This document shows positions 44,766 to 53,863 of a DNA stretch of 64,000 nt, in pieces (the first letter of the stretch is position 1; every line of letters begins with the position of its first letter). This DNA comes from Shewanella sp. TC10 (lineage in GTDB: Bacteria > Pseudomonadota > Gammaproteobacteria > Enterobacterales > Shewanellaceae): NCBI RefSeq assembly GCF_009663145.1, contig NZ_VKHR01000003.1, positions 89,821 through 153,820 on the forward strand, written 5' to 3'. The notes below the pieces were generated by a model. It was not told the DNA's origin, did no database searches, and saw only the letters and a list, made by a program, of their open reading frames with translations. The position numbers and the translations under genes were made by a program.

Positions 44766-45866
44766 ATGAAAGCGTTTCAGCATTGTAAATACAGCGTCAT
44801 CGCAGCTGTCGGGCTTGGCGTGATTTCCTTGTCAGCTTGTGAGCGAACAATTGATATCGCTCCAACAAAAACCTTAGTAAAAACCTATACCTTACCCCAT
44901 GCAAATAACGAAGTGATGCGTGAATTTAATGGGGTTGCAAGAGCGCAAGACTTAACCAATTTATCGTTTCGTGTCGAAGGTCGAATAGAGCGTATTCCAG
45001 CCACTAAAGGCAAAGCCGTTAAAAAAGGCGACTTATTAGCTGTGTTAGAGAAACGTGATTACACCATTGCATTAAGTGATCGCCAAGCGCGAATGGAAGT
45101 GAGTTTTAAGCAAGCGCAGCGTGGTAAGCAATTAGTTGAAAGTAAATTGATGGCGCAATCAGATTACGACCAAATGAATGCACAATATTTAGTTGCCAAA
45201 GCTGAAGAGCGTCAAGCGGAATTGAATCTTCAGTACACCGAGCTTAGAGCGCCATTTTCAGGCATTGTCAGTGATGTATTTTTAGAATCATTTGAGAACG
45301 TGCAACCGGGTGTGTCAGTGCTTAGCATGCAAAAAGTCGAACGCATTGAAGTTGATGTGCAAATCCCTGACATGTTGATTGCGGTATCTAGAAAACATGA
45401 AGATCGCCAAGATGCATCTTATTTGAATGTAAGCTTTGAAGCCTTTCCAAATACCACTTTTAAAGGTCACTTATTAGAAGTTAATACCGAAAAAGATCCT
45501 GCTACCTCAACTTATATTGCGACTATAGCGGTGGATTTAGACCCTAAATATAAAGTGCTCGAGGGGATGCCTGCTAAAGTGACAGTGAACTTAAGTAACA
45601 TGACTTACACCTACAATCGGGAGTTTTTAGTGCCGATTGAAGCCGTTGTTATGCAAGACGGCAGTGATATCAATACCCAAACAAGTGGCGTATGGCTTTA
45701 TAACGCGGTAGATAACTCTATTCAATATCAACCTGTCACCTTAGGGGTGATTGTCGGTGATGAAATTGAAGTGACAAGCGGCCTTGATGATGGCCAAACC
45801 ATTATTACCACAGGCGCGGCGCGGTTAGTTAAAGGTCAGCAAGTAAAATTGCTGCAGGAGGGGTAA
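44766..45866 (+). CDS. RND efflux periplasmic adaptor, second (lipoprotein)
   Basis: 366 residues. Lipobox LSAC at about residues 22-25, then the same adaptor architecture (FRVEGRIERIPATKGKAVKK, LVESKLMAQSDYDQM, ELRAPFSG). It is a paralogue of the gene before it. Two adaptors with one pump suggests either a hetero-adaptor ring or two alternative assemblies. Confidence 0.88.
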   Translation: MKAFQHCKYSVIAAVGLGVISLSACERTIDIAPTKTLVKTYTLPHANNEVMREFNGVARAQDLTNLSFRVEGRIERIPATKGKAVKKGDLLAVLEKRDYTIALSDRQARMEVSFKQAQRGKQLVESKLMAQSDYDQMNAQYLVAKAEERQAELNLQYTELRAPFSGIVSDVFLESFENVQPGVSVLSMQKVERIEVDVQIPDMLIAVSRKHEDRQDASYLNVSFEAFPNTTFKGHLLEVNTEKDPATSTYIATIAVDLDPKYKVLEGMPAKVTVNLSNMTYTYNREFLVPIEAVVMQDGSDINTQTSGVWLYNAVDNSIQYQPVTLGVIVGDEIEVTSGLDDGQTIITTGAARLVKGQQVKLLQEG

Positions 45867-45868
45867 CG

Positions 45869-45943
45869 ATGAATCATCAATACTCACTGAATTTAAACAA
45901 TCCAAACGCCACCAAAAATGCTGATACAAGGGAATGTGTGTAA
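45869..45943 (+). CDS. Possible 24-residue ORF before RND pump
   Basis: ATG 45869, with GGAGG directly upstream, opens a 24-codon frame (MNHQYSLNLNNPNATKNADT then RECV). Its TAA (45941-45943) overlaps the pump ATG as TAATG. Either a vestige or a translational-coupling ORF. Very short, so low confidence as a functional peptide. Confidence 0.35.
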   Translation: MNHQYSLNLNNPNATKNADTRECV

Positions 45944-48900
45944 TGAATATAGCAGGCTACTTTGTAAAAAATACCGTTATCAGCTGGATGTTCACATTGA
46001 TATTACTGATCGGTGGCTTAATGGCATTTACCGGTTTAGGTCAGTTAGAAGATCCGCCATTTACCATTAAAGATGCTGTTGTGGTGACCTTATATCCAGG
46101 CGCAACGTCAACAGAAGTTGAAGAGGAAGTGACTTATCCCATTGAAAAGGCGATTCAAGCATTGCCTTATGTGGACTATATTCGCTCGCTTAGCACTTCA
46201 GGGATGTCACAAATAACCGTGACCATGAAAAATGTATACGGCCCAGAAGAACTACCGCAAATTTGGGATGAACTGCGCCGTAAAGTAAACGATATGTCGG
46301 CTACGTTGCCGCCAGGAGTTGAAACGCCTATCGTAAATGATGACTTTGGTGACGTTTACGGCATCATGTTAATGGTCAGTGGTACTGATTACAGTTACCG
46401 CGATATTCTTGATTATGTTGACTATGTTAAGCGTGAGCTTGAACTCGTGCCTGGTGTGGGCAAGGTGTCACTGGCAGGTAATCAACAAGAACAAGTGTTT
46501 GTGGAAATGTCGCTGAACAAAGCGGCCAGTTCGAACATCGATCCATCGCTTATTCAAAACTTGCTGAACTCGCAGAACATGGTGTCAGATGCCGGTAATA
46601 TCCGAGTCTCAGCCGATAACCTGAAAATCCGCACCAGTGGCGGCTTTAAGTCGGTGAACGAGCTTGAAGAACTCATTATCCCAGGTACCCAAGGCGATAA
46701 GCTTATTTACCTCAAGGACGTGGCGACAGTCTCACGTGGCTTTCAAAATATTCCCACCAATTTACTTAAATTTGATCAACATGATGCCATCAATATTGGT
46801 ATTTCATTTTCTACTGGGGTAAATGTGGTTGAGGTGGGTAAAGCCATTGATGCTAAGCTCGCCAGTATCGAAAGTGTCCGCCCTGCAGGGATGGTGATTG
46901 AAACCATGTATAACCAGCCTAACGAGGTGGATGCATCGGTAGGCAGCTTTGTATGGAACTTGATTGCTGCAGTGGTGATTGTGGTTGGCGTTCTCCTAGT
47001 ATTCATGGGCTTTAAGTCGGGTATTTTGATTGGGTTAATTTTATTTTTAACCTGTTTAGGTACCTTTATGTTGATGCTACAAGCCGAAATTGAGCTGCAG
47101 CGGATATCACTGGGGGCGTTGATTATTGCGCTGGGGATGCTGGTGGATAATGCCATTGTCATTGTTGAAGGCATACTTATTGGGCGGCAACGAGGGCAAA
47201 CGACCCTTGAGGCGGCTCAAGGTATTGTAAAACAAACGATGTGGCCATTACTTGGCGCGACAGTGATCGCCATTACCGCATTTGCGCCAATTGGGTTGTC
47301 GCCAGATTCAACCGGTGAATTTGCTGGCTCTCTTTTCTGGGTACTGCTGTTTTCACTGTTTTTATCTTGGATTACTGCGATCACGATTACGCCTTTTTTC
47401 GCACAATTATTTTTCGGAGCAGAAGCAGAAAAGTCAGAAGGTGAGCCAAAAGATCCATATGGCGGTGCATTCTTTATGTACTACAAGGCACTGCTTGATG
47501 TCTGTATGCGCTTTCGTTGGGTTAGCGTCGTAGCTGTGGTTATTGCGTTTTGTGTGTCGATTTACGGCTTTGCCTACGTTAAGCAATCCTTCTTTCCACC
47601 TTCGACGACGCCGATATTCTTAGTAGATGTGTGGATGCCAGAAGGAACAGATATTCGCGAAACCCAAACTGTGGTTGAAGGCATGGAGGCTATTGCGGTT
47701 GAACTGGATAATGTTGAGTATGTTGCATCAACTATAGGTAAGGGCTTTCCACGTTTCCTATTGACGTATTCGCCAGAGAAAAACTATGCCTCTTATGCGC
47801 AAATATCAATTCGAACCACTGATTTTGAAACCTTAACTGACGTGATGGTGAAGTTCAGAAAAGATGTAGAGCGAAGTTACCCTCAAGCGCAGCTTAAGTT
47901 TAAGCGATTAGAAATTGGTCCATCGACCGATGCGAAAATTGAAGCGCGCATTAGTGGCGCCGATCCTGATGTTTTACGTTCAATCGCCGCCCAAGTGATG
48001 GAAATCTTCAATGCGACTCCAGCGACAGTCAACGTGCGTCATGACTGGCGTGAGCGAGTGAAGTACATTGCCCCGCGCTTTAATGAAACCCAAGCTCGCC
48101 GCTTAGGTATTGTAAAAAGTGAAGTAGACGAAGCGCTTAAGTTCTCTTTCACAGGCTTACAAATTGGGGTGTACCGAGAAGGTACAACACTATTGCCGAT
48201 TATCGGCCGTTTACCTGAAGATGAACGAATCGATATTGAGTCAATGGAAAGTATTCGAATTTGGAGTCCAGCGTTAAGTGCATTTGTCCCCTTGCAACAA
48301 GTGGTTGATGGCTTTGAAGTCAGGTTTGAAGATCCAATCATTCAACGTCGAGATCGCAAGCGTACCTTAACGGTATTTGCTGATACTGACTTTGAATACG
48401 ATATTTTACCTGCAGAATTGTTCACTCAAATTAAACCGCAAGTTGAAGCTTTAGAGCTACCAGTCGGTTATGAGCTGCAATGGGGTGGTGAATATGAGTC
48501 TTCAACCGATGCACAAGAGTCCTTGTTTGCAACTCTGCCATTGGGCTTCTTGTTCATGTTTTTGATCACCGTATTCTTATTCAACTCAGTAAGAAAACCA
48601 TTGGTGATTTGGGCATGTGTGCCACTTGCGATTATCGGTATTACTTCAGGGCTACTTATCCTTGATAAGCCATTTAGCTTTATGGCATTGCTAGGAATGC
48701 TGAGTTTATCGGGGATGTTACTTAAAAATGGTATTGTGTTACTTGATCAAATCAACACAGATATCAATGATGGTATTGAAACATTCGAAGCGGTATTTAA
48801 CTCAACTGTGAGTCGTGTAAGGCCTGTTTGTATGGCGGCAATTACCACTATATTAGGGGTACTTCCTTTGCTGACAGATGCCTTCTTTGAGTCGCTTGCA

Positions 48901-49011
48901 GCAGTGGTTATGTTTGGTTTAGGTGTGGCAACTATGCTGACTCTGATCATTGTACCTGTGTTCTATATTATCTTCTTTAAAGTTAAGTACCGAAACTATA
49001 AAGAGTTTTAG
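45943..49011 (+). CDS. RND efflux pump, inner-membrane subunit
   Basis: 1022 residues from ATG 45943, with AAGGGA upstream. Twelve-helix RND layout: helix 1 (about 8-30), first periplasmic loop (about 35-330), helices 2-6, a second loop (about 555-855) and helices 8-12. The proton-relay stretch GALIIALGMLVDNAIVIVEG (about 390-410) contains the conserved Asp. Family is the HAE1/AcrB-like superfamily; the substrate is unknown. No outer-membrane channel or regulator gene is adjacent, so it likely uses a TolC encoded elsewhere. Confidence 0.92.
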   Translation: MNIAGYFVKNTVISWMFTLILLIGGLMAFTGLGQLEDPPFTIKDAVVVTLYPGATSTEVEEEVTYPIEKAIQALPYVDYIRSLSTSGMSQITVTMKNVYGPEELPQIWDELRRKVNDMSATLPPGVETPIVNDDFGDVYGIMLMVSGTDYSYRDILDYVDYVKRELELVPGVGKVSLAGNQQEQVFVEMSLNKAASSNIDPSLIQNLLNSQNMVSDAGNIRVSADNLKIRTSGGFKSVNELEELIIPGTQGDKLIYLKDVATVSRGFQNIPTNLLKFDQHDAINIGISFSTGVNVVEVGKAIDAKLASIESVRPAGMVIETMYNQPNEVDASVGSFVWNLIAAVVIVVGVLLVFMGFKSGILIGLILFLTCLGTFMLMLQAEIELQRISLGALIIALGMLVDNAIVIVEGILIGRQRGQTTLEAAQGIVKQTMWPLLGATVIAITAFAPIGLSPDSTGEFAGSLFWVLLFSLFLSWITAITITPFFAQLFFGAEAEKSEGEPKDPYGGAFFMYYKALLDVCMRFRWVSVVAVVIAFCVSIYGFAYVKQSFFPPSTTPIFLVDVWMPEGTDIRETQTVVEGMEAIAVELDNVEYVASTIGKGFPRFLLTYSPEKNYASYAQISIRTTDFETLTDVMVKFRKDVERSYPQAQLKFKRLEIGPSTDAKIEARISGADPDVLRSIAAQVMEIFNATPATVNVRHDWRERVKYIAPRFNETQARRLGIVKSEVDEALKFSFTGLQIGVYREGTTLLPIIGRLPEDERIDIESMESIRIWSPALSAFVPLQQVVDGFEVRFEDPIIQRRDRKRTLTVFADTDFEYDILPAELFTQIKPQVEALELPVGYELQWGGEYESSTDAQESLFATLPLGFLFMFLITVFLFNSVRKPLVIWACVPLAIIGITSGLLILDKPFSFMALLGMLSLSGMLLKNGIVLLDQINTDINDGIETFEAVFNSTVSRVRPVCMAAITTILGVLPLLTDAFFESLAAVVMFGLGVATMLTLIIVPVFYIIFFKVKYRNYKEF

Positions 49012-49046
49012 TTAGCAAAATTGGCGATTTGTCGCTATAACTAGTA

Positions 49047-49322
49047 GGGGCTGTTGATCTTTCAAGGTTGTATTAGCAGCGAGTTGTTGGCCATTTATAC
49101 AAGGCAGAGACTTTGTGGTGTATTTATTCTACATAAAAAGTCGATAACGCAGTAAAAATGACCAACAAACGCTGCCCGAAGGGTTCGACTAAAAGCGTTT
49201 TACTCTTTGTTGGATTTATCTTTGTGAATAAAAGGTGCTTAGATGACTAGGCATCAATTCATCTACCTCGATTTAAACGCTTTATTTCGAACGAAACTTA
49301 ACCTGCAAAGTTCAACAGACCC
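49047..49322. mobile_element. MITE-like element, ~276 bp
   Basis: Terminal inverted repeats: the left end GGGGCTGTTGATCTTTCAAG pairs with the right end CTGCAAAGTTCAACAGACCC (imperfect, about 16 of 20). A TA dinucleotide flanks both sides, as for a TA target duplication. No open frame. It contains CTTTGTGGTGTATT... and CTGCCCGAAGGGTTCGAC, the latter with a short hairpin. It resembles small dispersed elements I recall from Shewanella genomes. Confidence 0.6.
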
Positions 49323-49411
49323 TAGTCAACTTTAAAAAGTTGGCTCTTTTTTATGTGATCTATTTTGCGCATTCTCACGTATCACGTTTATGTATTCACA
49401 CGAGGCTCACT

Positions 49412-49774
49412 ATGTCTATTAGCCAAGCAATTATTAAAGTTACTAACCTTCGTTTACGTACCTTCATTGGATTCAATCCAGACGAACGTGAAAAGCAGCA
49501 AGATGTTGTGATTAATATTGAGATCCAATATCCCGCCGACAAGTCATTTCAAACTGATGATGTTGCCGATGCACTTAACTACAAAGTTATCACTAAAAAA
49601 GTTATTCAACATGTTGAAGAAGGGCGCTTTTTACTGCTAGAAAAATTGGTCGCAGATGTACTGGCCATTTGTAGCGAACACCCATCTATTACCATGTCTC
49701 GAGTAACGATTGATAAACCTCATGCTTTACGTTTTGCCGACTCTGTTTCATTGTCTTTAGAGCAGCGCAAATAA
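49412..49774 (+). CDS. folX: Dihydroneopterin triphosphate 2'-epimerase
   Basis: 120 residues from ATG 49412 (GAGG site). FolB/FolX fold: IIKVTNLRLRTFIGFNPDER at the N-terminus, with the catalytic Lys in LLEKLV and the family Glu and Lys positions. FolX rather than FolB is indicated by the FIGFNPDE region and by the neighbours folE and folM. It epimerises dihydroneopterin triphosphate to the monapterin form. Confidence 0.88.
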   Translation: MSISQAIIKVTNLRLRTFIGFNPDEREKQQDVVINIEIQYPADKSFQTDDVADALNYKVITKKVIQHVEEGRFLLLEKLVADVLAICSEHPSITMSRVTIDKPHALRFADSVSLSLEQRK

Positions 49775-49841
49775 GCGAGCGCTTAAAGCGTTCACGTAAC
49801 GATGTGGTTTTATTTGGCACGGGTTGCCATAAGGAAAACAC

Positions 49842-50486
49842 ATGATTTCAGAAGAAGCACGTAAAGTGCAACAAGTACTCATTGAGCGAGGTCTCGAAAC
49901 GCCATTGGTCGAAAACGACATGACCAGTGAGCAAAAAATTGAACGTATTCAAGGATTGATGACTGAAGTTGTATCGACACTGGGTTTAGACTTAACCGAC
50001 GACAGTTTATGCGAAACCCCGCATCGCATTGCCAAAATGTATGTGAATGAGATTTTCTCGGGGCTTGATTATCAGCAATTTCCTAAAGTCACTCAAATTG
50101 ATAATAAAATGGGTGTTGAGGAAATGGTCAAGGTCAGTGACATCAGTGTTGTTAGTACCTGTGAGCATCATTTTATTACTATAGATGGTTTAGCTGATGT
50201 GGCATACATTCCGAAAAAGAAGATTATTGGACTGTCTAAACTTAATCGCTTAGTGCGTTTTTTTGCACAAAGACCACAAGTGCAAGAACGTCTAACTCAA
50301 CAAGTCTTAGTGGCATTGCAGACCTTGTTAGAAACCGATGATGTTGCTGTTAGTATTAACGCCACACATTATTGCGTTAAGTCACGTGGGGTAATGGACA
50401 CGCAATCTCATACTACGACTTCTGCTTTAGGTGGCTGCTTTAAAAATAACCCTGCTTCAAGGGCTGAGTTTTTCTCCAAAAGTTGA
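49842..50486 (+). CDS. folE: GTP cyclohydrolase I
   Basis: 214 residues. Zinc ligands in VSTCEHHF (about 107-114) and [11 protein letters not shown] (about 180-190), plus [20 protein letters not shown] (about 130-149). Converts GTP to 7,8-dihydroneopterin triphosphate, the substrate of FolX. Located 67 bp after folX. Confidence 0.95.
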   Translation: MISEEARKVQQVLIERGLETPLVENDMTSEQKIERIQGLMTEVVSTLGLDLTDDSLCETPHRIAKMYVNEIFSGLDYQQFPKVTQIDNKMGVEEMVKVSDISVVSTCEHHFITIDGLADVAYIPKKKIIGLSKLNRLVRFFAQRPQVQERLTQQVLVALQTLLETDDVAVSINATHYCVKSRGVMDTQSHTTTSALGGCFKNNPASRAEFFSKS

Positions 50487-50579
50487 TTAACTTAGTAGAC
50501 TGATTGATGATACCCCATAGGCCATTAGTGAGCACTGATGGCCTTTATGCTTTCTGTAACCATTAAAAAGAGAACCCTA

Positions 50580-51305
50580 ATGAAACAAACCATATTTATT
50601 ACAGGTGTCGGAAAACGAATTGGTTATGCTTTGGCAAAGCATTTTTTAGCTCTAGATTGTAATGTCATTGGTACGTTCAGAACTCACTATCCATCTATCG
50701 ATGAATTATTAGATTTGGGCGCAGATTTATACCAGTGCGATTTATGTCAGCCTGCAGAAATAGATGACATGCTAAGCCGCATTAAAGCGCAGCATTCACA
50801 GCTAAATTGCATTATTCACAATGCCTCTGATTGGCACAATGATAAAACCAGTGCAGATATTACCTCTGCAGATATCATGGCTCGGATGATGAACATTCAT
50901 GTCAGCGCGCCTTATCAGATTAACCTCGCTTTAGCGGAGCTTCTGACGGCATCAGCTGGCACAAATGTGGGCGCTAGCAACATCATTCATATCACTGATT
51001 ATGTCGCTGAAAAGGGCAGCAAGAAACACATAGCTTATGCAGCCAGTAAAGCGGCGCTGCACAATATGACCCTATCCTTTGCTGCCAAATTTGCCCCAAG
51101 TGTGAAAGTGAATTCAATCGCCCCAGCAATGATTCTATTTAATGAAGGCGATGATGAAGCTTATAAAGTTAAGGCGTTAGCTAAAGCGATATTGCCTAAA
51201 GAAGCGGGTAATAGTGAAATCATCGAGCTGGTGGATTATCTGCTTGCTAGCCAATATGTCACTGGCAGAAGTTATGCGGTAGATGGTGGTAGGCACCTTA
51301 AGTAA
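50580..51305 (+). CDS. folM: Dihydromonapterin reductase (SDR)
   Basis: 241 residues from ATG 50580. TGVGKRIGYALAKHF (7-21) and YAASKAALH (about 155-163) are SDR signatures. The closest function in this context is FolM, which reduces dihydromonapterin to tetrahydromonapterin. With folX and folE it completes the tetrahydromonapterin route, which supplies the phenylalanine hydroxylase cofactor in other gammaproteobacteria. Confidence 0.85.
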   Translation: MKQTIFITGVGKRIGYALAKHFLALDCNVIGTFRTHYPSIDELLDLGADLYQCDLCQPAEIDDMLSRIKAQHSQLNCIIHNASDWHNDKTSADITSADIMARMMNIHVSAPYQINLALAELLTASAGTNVGASNIIHITDYVAEKGSKKHIAYAASKAALHNMTLSFAAKFAPSVKVNSIAPAMILFNEGDDEAYKVKALAKAILPKEAGNSEIIELVDYLLASQYVTGRSYAVDGGRHLK

Positions 51306-51344
51306 ACCTTCTTTGTGGAGTTAACGATTTAATAAAATAGTTTT

Positions 51345-51360
51345 AGACTTCTAGAAGTCT
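51345..51360. promoter_or_regulatory. MetJ operator before metY
   Basis: AGACTTCT-AGAAGTCT, two contiguous met boxes (each 6-7 of 8), together a perfect 16-bp palindrome. 58 bp before the metY start. With the metT site it indicates an active MetJ regulon. Confidence 0.75.
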
Positions 51361-51418
51361 ATTTGCTAGTTTGAATGTCATCTACTTTTATTTCAAATGA
51401 ATGATAAGGGAAGGCAAC

Positions 51419-52726
51419 ATGACGACGAGCAATTTAAAACTAGAGTCTTTAGCTCTGCACCACGGTTACCAATCCGAAGCGACAACCAAAGCCGCTGCCG
51501 TGCCGATTTATCAAACGACCTCTTATACCTTTGATGACACCCAACACGGTGCGGATTTATTTGATTTAAAAGTGCCTGGTAATATTTATACCCGCATTAT
51601 GAATCCAACCACAGATGTACTTGAGCAGCGCCTTGCAGCCATCGAAGGCGGGATTGCTTCACTTGCTGTGGCATCGGGTATGGCCGCCATTACTTATGCG
51701 ATTCAAGCGTTAACTCAAGTGGGTGATAATATTGTCAGCACTAGTCAGTTATACGGCGGCACTTACAACTTGTTTGCCCATACTTTGCCTCGTCAAGGTA
51801 TTGATGTGCGTATGGCGGCATATGATGATTATGAAGGCTTAGAAGCCTTAATTGATGACAACACCAAAGCGCTGTTTTGTGAATCCATCGGTAACCCAGC
51901 AGGTAATGTGGTAGATCTGCAGCGCCTTGCTGATATTGCTCATAAGCATGGTGTACCTTTGATGGTCGATAATACGGTTGCCACGCCAGTGCTCTGCCGT
52001 GCTATCGATCATGGCGCTGACATTGTGATTCATTCTCTGACTAAATACATTGGTGGCCACGGCACGACCATTGGCGGAGTCATTATTGACTCTGGTAAGT
52101 TTGATTGGGCTGCTAACAAACAACGCTTTGCTTTATTAAATGAACCCGACCCGTCATACCACGGCGTGGTGTATACCGAAGCATTTGGGCCCGCAGCCTT
52201 TATCGGTCGTTGCCGCGTGGTGCCACTACGTAATACGGGGGCGGCATTATCGCCACAAAGTGCCTTTTTATTACTTCAAGGTTTAGAAACATTAAGCCTG
52301 CGAATGGAGCGCCATTGCAGCAACGCCTTAGCGTTAGCTGAATATTTACAAGCACATCCACAAGTGAGTTGGGTAAATTACGCAGCGCTACCTAATAGTC
52401 CGCAACATGAACGCTGTGAAAAAATTACCCAAGGCAAAGCTTCAGGTATTATTAGTTTTGGCATTAAAGCCGCCAATGCTGAAGCGGGTAAAGTGGCTGG
52501 TGGTCAATTTATTGATGCACTGCAAATGATCTTGCGCTTAGTTAATATTGGCGATGCTAAGTCACTGGCTTGTCATCCTGCGAGTACTACTCATAGACAG
52601 CTTGATTCAAATGAATTAGCTAAGGCTGGTGTATCGGAAGATTTGGTACGTATTTCGGTGGGCATTGAGCATATCGACGATATTATTGCCGATGTGAGTC
52701 AAGCGTTAGATAAAGCGACCAGTTAA
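51419..52726 (+). CDS. metY: O-acetylhomoserine sulfhydrylase
   Basis: 435 residues from ATG 51419 (AAGGG upstream). A PLP-dependent Cys/Met-metabolism enzyme: PIYQTTSYTFDDTQHGADLF, YTRIMNPTTDVLEQRLAAIEGG, and the PLP lysine in HSLTKYIGGHGTT (about 206-218). Forms homocysteine from O-acetylhomoserine and sulfide. The MetJ boxes upstream support the methionine role. Confidence 0.92.
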   Translation: MTTSNLKLESLALHHGYQSEATTKAAAVPIYQTTSYTFDDTQHGADLFDLKVPGNIYTRIMNPTTDVLEQRLAAIEGGIASLAVASGMAAITYAIQALTQVGDNIVSTSQLYGGTYNLFAHTLPRQGIDVRMAAYDDYEGLEALIDDNTKALFCESIGNPAGNVVDLQRLADIAHKHGVPLMVDNTVATPVLCRAIDHGADIVIHSLTKYIGGHGTTIGGVIIDSGKFDWAANKQRFALLNEPDPSYHGVVYTEAFGPAAFIGRCRVVPLRNTGAALSPQSAFLLLQGLETLSLRMERHCSNALALAEYLQAHPQVSWVNYAALPNSPQHERCEKITQGKASGIISFGIKAANAEAGKVAGGQFIDALQMILRLVNIGDAKSLACHPASTTHRQLDSNELAKAGVSEDLVRISVGIEHIDDIIADVSQALDKATS

Positions 52727-52783
52727 CCTTTAATTTTAGTTGGCCTTTACCTTTAGTTGGCCTTTACACTTGCTCAGCCAATT

Positions 52784-52820
52784 AAAAAAGCCGTTAATCC
52801 CAGTAGATTAACGGCTTTTT
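52784..52820. terminator. Bidirectional terminator
   Basis: AAGCCGTTAATC-CCAGTA-GATTAACGGCTT stem with A6 and T5, between metY and the convergent fau. A 17-bp direct repeat (TTAGTTGGCCTTTACCT, twice) lies just before it at 52736-52768. Confidence 0.9.
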
Positions 52821-52850
52821 GATTTATATTTTCTAACTAATAACCCTTAG

Positions 52851-53435
52851 TCAGGTTAAGCTGGCTGAGGCAATGCGCCTGGTAGGGGTAATAATCACAG
52901 GTAAGGGAATGTCCCAGTACTCAACGGGCAGAAAGCTTACTTGCTGGCAGTCGTGTGCATAGCCTACAGCTAAAGGTTTATTGTCAGTAACTTGAGCCAG
53001 AGTGCGATCGTAAAAACCGCCGCCCATTCCCATTCGATTACCTTTATCATCAAATGCCACCAATGGAGTGACAATCATGTCGAGATGTTCAACGGTTACC
53101 ATATGGCGAATATCTAATTTGGGCTCTGCAATCTTGTAGCGGTTATTGACCATCTCAGTGTCAGCTGTGTAGCGCATAAACAATAAGTGACCTTTAGCAA
53201 AAGGGTGAAGGCGCGGTAAGTACACTTCAACGTCAAGCTTCCATAATGCCTCAATCAATTTACTGGTGGCCAGCTCTCCATCAAAGCCTAAATACAAGGC
53301 CACTCGTTTAGCCGATATACGCTGGATCTCAGATAATAAATGGCGACTGGCAATTAATGCTAATTGGTTTTGCTCTGCTGCTGATATGCCATTGCGCTCT
53401 TGGCGTATATGACGACGAATGCTATCACGGCTCAT
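52851..53435 (-). CDS. fau: 5-formyltetrahydrofolate cyclo-ligase
   Basis: About 194 residues from ATG 53435 (MSRDSIRRHIRQERNGIS), matching family length (E. coli YgfA 182). The frame stays open to 53651, adding 72 Ser/Thr-rich residues with no recognised domain. No strong ribosome site is seen at either start. LYLGFDGELATSKLIEALW, LPRLHPFAKGHLLFMRYT and the GMGGGFYDRTLA substrate loop are clear. Converts 5-formyl-THF to 5,10-methenyl-THF. In E. coli it follows zapA and 6S RNA; here three genes intervene. Confidence 0.88.
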   Translation of the reverse strand: MSRDSIRRHIRQERNGISAAEQNQLALIASRHLLSEIQRISAKRVALYLGFDGELATSKLIEALWKLDVEVYLPRLHPFAKGHLLFMRYTADTEMVNNRYKIAEPKLDIRHMVTVEHLDMIVTPLVAFDDKGNRMGMGGGFYDRTLAQVTDNKPLAVGYAHDCQQVSFLPVEYWDIPLPVIITPTRRIASASLT

Positions 53436-53787
53436 ATTACGGCTATCGAATAAGGGGTAGACGTCACTGGGGCTATTAAAAGAGTGAGGATAAATCACGT
53501 CTGCAGTTGCCGAGTTATCATCGGAAACTGGGCTAGCGGAAGAAAAATAGGTAATAAGAGTTTGATTATCTGTTGTAGCAGACTGGTATTGAGTTGAGCC
53601 AGTCATAAAACGCGTCATGCTCATAGGTAAGAAGTACTCCATCACATACAAATGAAAGGAAAAATAGCGTTATGAACAAATGATGTTACAGATTGCAGGT
53701 TATCCTGATATGCCCAAATCTCAAAGAAGATAATCAATTGATTAACCAGCATTTGCTTATGTGGCCAAAAATTACTCGGCGGTATGA

Positions 53788-53823
53788 TAAAAAAACGCCG
53801 ACAATATCACTATTATCGGCGTT
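53788..53823 (-). terminator. Terminator of the three-gene cassette
   Basis: AACGCCGA ... TCGGCGTT stem, with a long T-run when read on the minus strand. About 41 bp after the stop of the zinc-motif membrane protein. Confidence 0.8.
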
Positions 53824-53863
53824 GTTGATTTACTTACTTATAGAGTCATGACTAATTGCTTAG

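Noticed and set aside
49047..49322. Full insertion sequence
   Set aside because: No transposase frame and only ~276 bp; classed as MITE-like.
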